Shown here piece after piece: positions 16,279-23,299 of a stretch of DNA of 64,000 nucleotides (position 1 is its first letter; each line of letters begins with the position of its first letter). The position numbers were made by a program, and so were the translations under genes. A model generated the notes under the pieces. It did not search any database, was not told the origin of the DNA, and was given only the letters and a program-made list of their open reading frames with translations. This stretch comes from Actinopolymorpha pittospori (GTDB lineage: Bacteria; Actinomycetota; Actinomycetes; Propionibacteriales; Actinopolymorphaceae). Where the stretch lies: the NCBI RefSeq assembly GCF_014873875.1, contig NZ_JADBEM010000001.1, forward strand, positions 9,982,001-10,046,000, given 5' to 3'.

Positions 16279-16618
16279 CGGGGTGGTTCTCCTGTCGGGC
16301 GCGGCGGGTACGACAGGGCAACCGTACCCAGCGCCGCCTCCCGCGGCCTCCCCGGAGCCCTGCCGACCTGCGGAGTTGGTCGACGCGGGGCCCTGGCGCG
16401 GCCCACTCGGGCGGCATGTCCGGACACGTGCCGGTTGGTGCCGCCGCGACAGGCGAGGGAGTCTCCGGAACCGCTCCGTCCCTTACATAAGGTGTAGCTC
16501 GCTGCACTGCGCCGACGCGGCCGCGCCCGGGAGACTGTGGGCACCTGACCCGAGCGCCGCTCGTGCGAGGGAGCTGGTTCACCTGGACGGACTGGATCAC
16601 CCAGAAGGAGCGTGGCTG
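16279..16618. other. Divergent promoter region between purL and a histidine kinase gene
   Basis: No gene. An AT-richer patch at 16491-16502 (CCTTACATAAGG, two 5 bp arms) stands out in the GC-rich background and could be part of a promoter or operator for the histidine kinase. The purL promoter should lie near 16290-16340, but I cannot assign boxes. Confidence 0.4.
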
Positions 16619-17932
16619 ATGGCCGGTCGGACGGCGCGGGGTCTGCGACGCTCGGCGGATCTCCTCTTCGTCTCGCTTCCCTCCGGGATGGCCGCGATGG
16701 TGGCCCTGCCGTTGCTGGGCGTGACGGCGCTCACCACGATCATCGCCGGCCTGGGCCTGGTGTTGTTCCCGCTCGCCCTGGAGGTCGTGCGCCGCTGGGC
16801 TGACTGGGAACGCCGTCGGTCCGGTGCGCTGCTCGGAGTGGACGTCCCGCCGAGCCCCGTCGTGAGGGCCCCCGGACCAACCACCGGGGCACGTGGTGTG
16901 GCCGGGTCGTTCGAACGCGTCCTCAGTAGCCATCTCGGCGCGGAGTGGACGCTCGCACGTATCCGGCGGCTCCTCACCGATCGGGCCACCTGGCGTGCGG
17001 TGCGCTGGCTGCTGGTCCACCTCGTCGTCGGCACGGCGACCGGCCTGGTCGGGTTGACGGCGATCCTCGGCGTACCGGCCACGATCGTCCAGACCTTCGC
17101 CTGGAGCAGCATCCGAGGCGTGACCCTGCTCGGCGTGACGCCGCCGAACTGGCCGGTCGCCCTGCTGCTCGGCGGCATCCAGACTGCGGTCTGTGTCTGG
17201 CTGCTGTGCTGGGGAGCGCCCTGGCTCGCCCACCGCCAGGCCCTGATGACGCTGCGGTTGTTGTCCCCGTCCGCGGCTGAACTGCGGGCCGAGGAACTCG
17301 CGGCGCGGGTCGACGTCCTCACCGAGACACGGGCGGGCGCGGTCGACGCGCACGACGCCGAACTCCGCCGGATCGAACGCGACCTGCACGACGGCACCCA
17401 GGCCCGACTCGTCTCGATCGCGATGCGGCTCGGTGTGGCCGAGCAGACGCTGAAGGACGACCCGGAGGTGGCGAAGCTGGTCCAGGAAGCGCGGGTGGGT
17501 GCGGAGGAGGCGATGCAGGAACTTCGGGAGGTGATCCGCACGATGTATCCGCCGATCCTCTCCGACCGCGGGCTCGACGGAGCCCTGGCCGCGCTGGTCG
17601 CGCGTTGCCCGGTCCCGACCACCCTCGACGTCGGCGACCTCGGCCAGCTGCCCACCCCCGTGGAGGCCGCGGCGTACTTCGTCGTCGCCGAGGCACTCAC
17701 CAACGTCGCCAAGCACAGCGCCGCGACCGAGGCGGACGTGCGGGCCAGCCGCTACGGCGACCGGCTGGTGGTCGAGGTCCGCGACAACGGGATCGGAGGG
17801 ATCGACGAGAGCCGGGGTACCGGTGTCGCGGGCATCCGCCGCCGGGTCGGCGCGATCGACGGCGCATCGCACATCGAGAGCCCGGCCGGTGGTCCGTCCA
17901 GTCTGCTCGTGGAGCTGCCATGCGGGTCGTGA
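16619..17932 (+). CDS. Sensor histidine kinase, NarL/LuxR-type (HisKA_3)
   Basis: 437 residues from ATG 16619 with AAGGAG upstream. The N-terminal half has four hydrophobic segments: a pair at about 14-55 and another pair near 130-155 and 178-205, forming a membrane sensor domain with little extracellular sequence. The dimerisation/phosphoacceptor helix is RRIERDLHDGTQARLVSIA with His257. The HATPase domain shows EALTNVAKHS (N box) and VRDNGIGG (G1). The input signal is unknown; such kinases often sense the membrane itself. The 3' end overlaps the response regulator gene by 13 bp, so the two are translationally coupled. Confidence 0.93.
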   Translation: MAGRTARGLRRSADLLFVSLPSGMAAMVALPLLGVTALTTIIAGLGLVLFPLALEVVRRWADWERRRSGALLGVDVPPSPVVRAPGPTTGARGVAGSFERVLSSHLGAEWTLARIRRLLTDRATWRAVRWLLVHLVVGTATGLVGLTAILGVPATIVQTFAWSSIRGVTLLGVTPPNWPVALLLGGIQTAVCVWLLCWGAPWLAHRQALMTLRLLSPSAAELRAEELAARVDVLTETRAGAVDAHDAELRRIERDLHDGTQARLVSIAMRLGVAEQTLKDDPEVAKLVQEARVGAEEAMQELREVIRTMYPPILSDRGLDGALAALVARCPVPTTLDVGDLGQLPTPVEAAAYFVVAEALTNVAKHSAATEADVRASRYGDRLVVEVRDNGIGGIDESRGTGVAGIRRRVGAIDGASHIESPAGGPSSLLVELPCGS

Positions 17933-18567
17933 TCGCCGAGGACAACGTGATGCTGGCGGAGGGGCTACGCCTGGTCCTCGGCAGCGCGGGCTTCGAGGTG
18001 GTGGCGGCCACCGCGGACGCGCCGGGCTTCCTCGCCGCGGTCGCCGACCACAAGCCGGACGTGTGCATCGTCGACGTACGCCTGCCGCCGTCGTTTCGGG
18101 ACGAGGGCATCCGCGCGGCGGTCCGCGCGCGGAAGGAGCGGCCGGGCCTGCCGATCCTGGTGTTCTCCCAGTACGTCGAGGAGACCTACGCCGGCGAGCT
18201 GCTCTCCGACGGCCACGGCGGCGTGGGCTACCTGCTCAAGGACCGGGTGGCGCGGGTGCAGGAGTTCCTGGACGCCCTGCGCCGGGTGGCCTCCGGTGGC
18301 ACCGCGATGGACCCGGACGTGATCGGACAGCTGCTGACCCGGCGGCACGACCCGCTGCGGGTCCTGACTCCCCGGGAGCTCGAGGTCCTCGGGCTGATGG
18401 CCGAGGGGCACGGGAACGCCGCGATCGCGCAGCGGCTGGTCGTCACCGAGCGCGCCGTACACAAGCACATCGGCAACATCTTCGGCAAGCTCGACCTGCA
18501 GCCAGACGACTCCGGCCACCGGCGGGTCCTCGCCGTTCTCGCCTATCTGCGGCGTTCCCCCGACTGA
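17920..18567 (+). CDS. LuxR/NarL-family response regulator
   Basis: 215 residues from ATG 17920. The receiver domain has the acidic pocket AEDN (7-10 region), phosphoacceptor Asp52 (CIVDVRLPP) and conserved Lys107 (YLLKDRV). A LuxR-type helix-turn-helix follows at about 150-200 (LTPRELEVLGLMAEGHGNAA then RAVHKHIGNIF). It is the cognate partner of the upstream kinase, with which it overlaps. Target genes cannot be read from the sequence; the downstream sugar transporter, starting 150 bp later on the same strand, is a possible target (inference). Confidence 0.93.
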   Translation: MRVVIAEDNVMLAEGLRLVLGSAGFEVVAATADAPGFLAAVADHKPDVCIVDVRLPPSFRDEGIRAAVRARKERPGLPILVFSQYVEETYAGELLSDGHGGVGYLLKDRVARVQEFLDALRRVASGGTAMDPDVIGQLLTRRHDPLRVLTPRELEVLGLMAEGHGNAAIAQRLVVTERAVHKHIGNIFGKLDLQPDDSGHRRVLAVLAYLRRSPD

Positions 18568-18713
18568 CCGCCGACCGACCGCCGACCGGCGACTGACCGG
18601 CGAGTGACCGGTTCTCGCACCGAGTTTTCCGACCCACCCGGAGTGTCGGGCGGCATGACCCCGACCCGGCATGGTCACCTCTAGGGCGTGTCCTACGGAT
18701 CTTGGTCGACCAG

Positions 18714-19606
18714 GTGAGCCGAAGGCGAAGGCAGGTGAGCAGGCTCGCCCGACGGGAGGCGCGGACCGGCTACCTCCTGCTCGCACCGAGCCTGCTGGGC
18801 GTCGCAGTGTTCCTGGTCCTGCCGGTGTTCGTCGTGCTCGCCCTCAGCCTGCAGCAGTGGGACCTCATCAGCCCGGCCCGCTGGGTCGGACTGGCCAACT
18901 TCCGCGACATTCTCACCGATCCGACGTCGGCAACTCCGTCCTGGTCACGGCGCTCTTCGTGGTCATCGTCATCCCGGTGCAGACCGCGCTCGGACTCGCC
19001 ACCGCGCTGCTGCTGAACCGCCGGTTGCCCGGCTCGCAGGTCTTCCGGGTGATCTACGTGATCCCGTGGATCTGCGCGCCCCTCGCGCTCGGTGTGGTGT
19101 GGCGGTGGATCTTCGACCCCTCCGACGGGGCGTTGAACGCGCTGATCGGGCACCGCGTCGAGTGGCTGTCGAGTCCGACCCTCGCGCTGCCCGCGGTGGC
19201 GGCGGTCGCGGTCTGGTCACAGGTCGGGTACGTCACGCTGTTCTTCCTCGCGGGGCTGAACGCCATTCCCGAGCAGCTGTACGAAGCGGCCAGGATCGAC
19301 GGGGCTGGCCAGCGGCAGGTCTTCTGGCGGATCACCGTTCCGCTGTTGCGCCCGACGACGTTCTTCGTGTTGGTCACCGGCGTGATCTCGAGCTTCCAGG
19401 TGTTCGACACGGTGTACGCGATGACCCGGGGAGGCCCGGCCGGCCGCACGGACGTGATCGCCGCCCGGATCTACTTCGAGGCGTTCGAGGCCTTCCGGCT
19501 CGGGCGGGCCGCGGCGCTGGCGGTGTTGTTGTTCGTCCTGCTGGTCGTCGTCACGGTCGCCCAGCAGCTCTACTTCCGGCGGCGGATCACCTATGACCTC
19601 TCCTGA
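18714..19606 (+). pseudogene. ABC sugar transporter permease (first subunit), frameshifted
   Basis: A MalF/UgpA-type permease split over two frames. The first frame gives RTGYLLLAPSLLGVAVFLVL, then WVGLANFRDILTDPT; the second resumes with GNSVLVTALFVVIVIPVQTA and continues through the EAA loop (EAARIDGAGQRQVFWRI) to the end. The switch occurs near 18925; restoring one base would give DPTFGNSVLV, so a single deletion is most likely. The rest of the gene is intact and overlaps the next permease start by 14 bp. Sequencing error is possible. The start is uncertain (TTG 18702, GTG 18714 or a later GTG). If real, the transporter would lack one of its two pore subunits. Confidence 0.8.
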
Positions 19607-20504
19607 ACCAGCCACGTCCCTGGCCACCCGCGCGCCGGCGCGCACCGGAGCGGACCGTCCCGGTCGTCGCGGGCGCAGTCCGCGCCGCGTCCTGGCAGGT
19701 GCCGCGACGTACGCGCTGCTGACGGTCGGTGCGGTGGTGACGCTCGCGCCGTACGTGCTGAGCATCCTCACCTCGGTCAAGTCCGCACGGCAGTTCGCCA
19801 CACAGGGCGCGCTGGCCCTCCCCGCACCGTCGACGCTGGACAACTACGCCATGCTCTTCAGCGGCCGCTACGACTTCGTGCCGCCGCTTGCCATCACCGT
19901 CCAGGTGGTCGTCGTGGTGCTCGTGGGCCAGCTGGTGTTCTCGGTGTGCGCGGCATACGCGTTCGCCCGGCTGCGTTTCCCGGGGCGCGACGCGCTGTTC
20001 TGGATCTACCTCGCGACCCTGATGGTGCCGCAGGTCGTGACGCTGGTTCCGCTGTACACGATGATGTCGACGGCGGGCCTGCGGGACACGTTCTGGGGGA
20101 TCGTGCTGCCGTTCGTGTTCGGTTCGCCGTACGCCATCTTCCTGCTGCGGGAGTACTTCCGCGGCATCCCGGAGGACCTCCTCAGCGCCGCCAAGCTGGA
20201 CGGAGCCGGCACCCTGCGCACCCTCTGGTACGTCGTCGTCCCGATGAGCCGGCCCATCCTGGCGACGCTCGTCATCATCACCGTGGTCACGCACTGGAAC
20301 AACTTCCTGTGGCCGCTGATCATCACCAGCAGTGACAAGTGGCGGGTGGTCACGGTCGCCACGGCCGGCCTGCAGAGCCAGTACTCCGGGAACTGGACGC
20401 TGGTCACCGCCGCGACCACGGTGGCGATGGCGCCGTTGCTGCTGGTGTTCGTGGTGTTCCAACGTCACGTCGTTCGCTCGATCTCGCTCACCGGGCTGAA
20501 ATAG
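19593..20504 (+). CDS. Carbohydrate ABC transporter permease (MalG-type)
   Basis: 303 residues from ATG 19593. A basic cytoplasmic N-terminus is followed by six membrane segments in the usual MalG arrangement (first ATYALLTVGAVVTLAPYVLS; others at VVVVVLVGQLVFSVCAAYAF and LFWIYLATLMVPQVVTLVPL). The cytoplasmic EAA loop reads SAAKLDGAGTLRTLWYVVVP and docks an ATPase. No ATPase gene is in the cluster, so a shared MsiK-like ATPase elsewhere probably energises it, as is common in actinomycetes. It pairs with the upstream permease, whose gene is frameshifted, and the downstream lipoprotein. Confidence 0.9.
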   Translation: MTSPEPATSLATRAPARTGADRPGRRGRSPRRVLAGAATYALLTVGAVVTLAPYVLSILTSVKSARQFATQGALALPAPSTLDNYAMLFSGRYDFVPPLAITVQVVVVVLVGQLVFSVCAAYAFARLRFPGRDALFWIYLATLMVPQVVTLVPLYTMMSTAGLRDTFWGIVLPFVFGSPYAIFLLREYFRGIPEDLLSAAKLDGAGTLRTLWYVVVPMSRPILATLVIITVVTHWNNFLWPLIITSSDKWRVVTVATAGLQSQYSGNWTLVTAATTVAMAPLLLVFVVFQRHVVRSISLTGLK

Positions 20505-20557
20505 TCGAGCATTCACACCGTGCGGCACGTCCCGCACTCTCCGAAAGGACATCCACC

Positions 20558-21898
20558 GTGCGACATGGCCGACGGCTCCGCGCCGCCGCGGCCGCGGTCG
20601 CAGCACTGGCCCTGGCCGCCAGCGGCTGCGCCGTCGGGAGCGACAGCGACAGCGACACCGGGAACGACACCGGGGCAGACAAGACCGTGGTCACCTTCCG
20701 CCTCTGGGACGACCAGGTGGCGAAGGCCTACGAGAAGTCGTTCCAGGCGTTCGAGCAGAAGAACAAGAACATCGACGTCAAGGTCGAACTCGTCCCGTGG
20801 AACGACTACTGGAACAAGCTCACCACCGACGTCTCCGCCGGCACCGTCTCCGACATCTTCTGGACCAACACCTCGAACTTCGGCATCTACGCCGACACCG
20901 GCAACCTGATCGACGTCGGCACCGAACTCAGTGCCGAGAAGGGCGGCTGGAAGCAGTCGGTCGTCGACCTCTACACCCGTGACGGCAAGCTGTGGGGCGT
21001 CCCGCAGCTGTGGGACTCGATCGCCCTCTTCTACAACAAGAAGCTCGTCGAGGAGGCCGACGTCGACCCGACCTCGTTGAAGTGGGACCCGAGCGGAGGC
21101 GTGTCCGACACCTTCCTTCCGGCAGCGCAGAAGCTCACCGTCGACTTCGTCGGCAACCGGGCGAGCGAGCCACGGTTCACCTCGCGCAAGATCCGGCAGT
21201 TCGGGTTCAACGCCAGCATCGACGCGCAGGCCATCTACTGGGACTTCGTGGGCTCCAACGGCGGGATCTGGCAGCGGGGCGACGAGTTCGCGCCCGACAA
21301 CCCCAGGACCCGGGAGGCGATCCAGTACGTCGTCGACCTGATCAACAAGGAGCACGTGGCCCCCTCCGCCGCGGACACGAACGAGAACGGCGACAAGACG
21401 CGGGACCTGTTCGTGCAGGGTGAGCTGGCGTTGTTCCAGTCCGGCCCGTACAACCTCAAGGCGATCGAGGACAACGCGCAGTTCGAATGGGGGCTCGCGC
21501 CGATGGTCGAGGGCCCCGCGGGTCGCGTCGGCGTGGTCCACGGCGTGGCCGCGGTCGGTTCGGCCAAGACCAAGCACCGGGCGGAGACGTTGAAGGTGCT
21601 GTCCTGGCTCGGATCAGCGGAGGGACAGCGGCCCATCGCCGAGGGCGGGTACGCGTTCCCGGGCGTGACCTCGGCGGAGCAGGGCTTCGTCGACTACTGG
21701 AAGAAGCAGGGCGTCGACGTGTCGCCGTTCCAGCAGGCCGCGACCGGGAAGACCTTCCCGGCGCCGACCGGTCCGCGGGTCAACGCCGGCGCGACCGCGA
21801 TGGACCCGATCATGAAGGAGATCTTCCTCGGCCGTACGCCGGTCGCGAAGGGGCTCGCCGCCGCGCAGAAGGCGGGGAACGCCGCCATCAAGGAGTAG
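20558..21898 (+). CDS. Sugar ABC transporter substrate-binding lipoprotein
   Basis: 446 residues from GTG 20558 with AAAGGAC 8 nt upstream. The N-terminus (VRHGRRLRAAAAAVAALALA) is a lipoprotein signal ending in the lipobox AASGC (Cys24), so the mature protein is anchored outside the membrane. The remainder has the family 1 solute-binding fold: VTFRLWDDQVAKAYEKSFQA, a WNDYWNKL segment and the hinge region GVPQLWDSIALFYNKKL. It should deliver an oligosaccharide or related sugar to the adjacent permeases; which one is not evident. A palindromic repeat just downstream may act as terminator. Confidence 0.93.
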   Translation: MRHGRRLRAAAAAVAALALAASGCAVGSDSDSDTGNDTGADKTVVTFRLWDDQVAKAYEKSFQAFEQKNKNIDVKVELVPWNDYWNKLTTDVSAGTVSDIFWTNTSNFGIYADTGNLIDVGTELSAEKGGWKQSVVDLYTRDGKLWGVPQLWDSIALFYNKKLVEEADVDPTSLKWDPSGGVSDTFLPAAQKLTVDFVGNRASEPRFTSRKIRQFGFNASIDAQAIYWDFVGSNGGIWQRGDEFAPDNPRTREAIQYVVDLINKEHVAPSAADTNENGDKTRDLFVQGELALFQSGPYNLKAIEDNAQFEWGLAPMVEGPAGRVGVVHGVAAVGSAKTKHRAETLKVLSWLGSAEGQRPIAEGGYAFPGVTSAEQGFVDYWKKQGVDVSPFQQAATGKTFPAPTGPRVNAGATAMDPIMKEIFLGRTPVAKGLAAAQKAGNAAIKE

Positions 21899-21934
21899 CC
21901 GGGGCGCCGGCGCCGCGGCGTCCGATCGTTCGGT

Positions 21935-21981
21935 GATCATGAAGGATCTCGGGGACGTACACCCCGAAATCCTTCATGATC
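21935..21981. repeat. Palindromic intergenic repeat, terminator-like (20 bp arms)
   Basis: Arms GATCATGAAGGATCTCGGGG (21935-21954) and CCCCGAAATCCTTCATGATC (21962-21981) are complementary with one mismatch around a 7 nt loop ACGTACA. It lies between the convergent substrate-binding protein and purQ genes. A related sequence is at 33956-34016, suggesting a dispersed repeat family rather than a simple terminator. Confidence 0.75.
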
Positions 21982-22007
21982 CCGAAGATGATCGCGAGAG
22001 CCGTGGA

Positions 22008-22682
22008 TCAGCGGGCGGCGACGAGGCCCCGCAGGATCGAGGTGAAGAAGCCGAGCCCGTCGGTCGTGGGGCAGGTGAGCGTGTCGATCGCGTGCTCGGG
22101 GTGCGGCATCAGGCCCACGACGTTGCCGGCGGCGTTGGTGATGCCGGCGATGTCACGGTAGGAGCCGTTGGGGTTGTCGCCGAGGTAGCGGACCACGACC
22201 CGACCCTCACCCTCGAGCCGGTCCAGGGTGTCCTCGTCGGCGACATATCCCCCCTCGCCGTTCTTCAGCGGGATGACGATCTCCTGACCGGCCGAGTAGG
22301 TGCTGGTCCAGGTGGTGTCGGCGTTCTCGACCCGCAGTGCCTGGTCGCGGCAGACGAACTTGCGCCTGTCGTTGCGGACGAGGGCGCCGGGAAGCAGATG
22401 CGACTCGCAGAGGACCTGGAAGCCGTTGCAGATGCCGAGCACCGGAAGTCCGGCGTTCGCGGCCTCGATGAGCGGCCCCATGATGGGCGCGAAGCGGGCG
22501 ATCGCACCCGCGCGGAGATAGTCGCCGTAGGAGAAACCGCCCGGCAGCACCACCGCGTCGACAGCGCGCAGGTCGACGTCGCCGTGCCACAGCGCGACGG
22601 CCTCGCCGCCGGCGACCTGGACGGCTCGTGCCGCGTCGCGGTCGTCGAGCGAACCCGGGAAGGTCACCACACCGACGCGCAT
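22008..22682 (-). CDS. purQ: Phosphoribosylformylglycinamidine synthase subunit PurQ (glutaminase)
   Basis: 224 residues. Class I glutamine amidotransferase: it begins VGVVTFPGSLDDRDAARAV, has the nucleophile elbow LGICNGFQVL (Cys about 86) and the catalytic His/Glu pair in LMPHPEHA. It hydrolyses glutamine and passes ammonia to PurL within the PurLQS complex. The start codon lies one base after the purS stop, so the two are co-translated. Downstream, in place of purL, comes the palindromic repeat and a plus-strand ABC transporter. Confidence 0.97.
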   Translation of the reverse strand: MRVGVVTFPGSLDDRDAARAVQVAGGEAVALWHGDVDLRAVDAVVLPGGFSYGDYLRAGAIARFAPIMGPLIEAANAGLPVLGICNGFQVLCESHLLPGALVRNDRRKFVCRDQALRVENADTTWTSTYSAGQEIVIPLKNGEGGYVADEDTLDRLEGEGRVVVRYLGDNPNGSYRDIAGITNAAGNVVGLMPHPEHAIDTLTCPTTDGLGFFTSILRGLVAAR

Positions 22683-22683
22683 G

Positions 22684-22944
22684 TCAGGCCTGCGCCGTCG
22701 CTGGCTCGACCCGGACGGTGAAGTCCTCGATCACGGTGTTGGCGAGCAGGGTCTCGGCGGCGCGGCGCAACTCCGCCAGCCGCTCCTCGGTGAGTTCACC
22801 CTCGACCTCGAGCTCGAACCGCTTCCCCTGACGTACGTCAGAGACCCCGGCGAACCCGAGTCGGCCGAGGGCACCGGCGACAGCCCGACCCTGCGGGTCG
22901 AGAATCGCCCGCTTCGGCATCACATCGACGACGACCTTGGCCAC
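22684..22944 (-). CDS. purS: Phosphoribosylformylglycinamidine synthase subunit PurS
   Basis: 86 residues from GTG 22944, with GGGAGGAG 7 nt upstream; the frame is open further but that portion has no homology-like features. VAKVVVDVMPKRAILDPQGR, GFAGVSDVRQGKRFEL and LLANTVIEDFTV match the PurS scaffold over its full usual length. It bridges PurQ and PurL and helps channel ammonia. First gene of the purS-purQ pair. Confidence 0.95.
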   Translation of the reverse strand: MAKVVVDVMPKRAILDPQGRAVAGALGRLGFAGVSDVRQGKRFELEVEGELTEERLAELRRAAETLLANTVIEDFTVRVEPATAQA

Positions 22945-23299
22945 GGTCGCACTCCTCCCGAACAGACTGCGGCCCAGCCTAGCGAGCCGAGGGTGCGGTC
23001 CCTGACGCCGGCCGAGGTGGCCACGCAGGTTGGTGGCGAAATCCCTCGCTTTGACCATGGACGCGCGGCTGTGACCAGAGTGCGTAGGGTTTACCTGGGA
23101 CCGAAATATCCGGTAAATGACAGGGACTCCTACCCGGCGTAAAGTGCCGACTTCACAACAGAAGGGACAAACTTCACCTACCGGACCACCAAGGCACCCT
23201 GGCACCCGGCCGGCTCCAGCGGCCGTGCTTCGGCGAGCCCTGCTCGGTCCACCGTCGGCCCGCACACCCCAGGTCTCGATATCGAGGTGCGTCCACGCC
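22945..23299. other. Divergent promoter region of purS and the sigma/anti-sigma fusion gene
   Basis: No gene. It includes the 6 bp inverted repeat TTTACC (23090-23095) / GGTAAA (23112-23117) in an AT-richer patch around CGAAATATCC, the best candidate for a shared promoter or operator, and GTAGG...CCTAC arms just outside it. No recognisable riboswitch. Confidence 0.4.
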
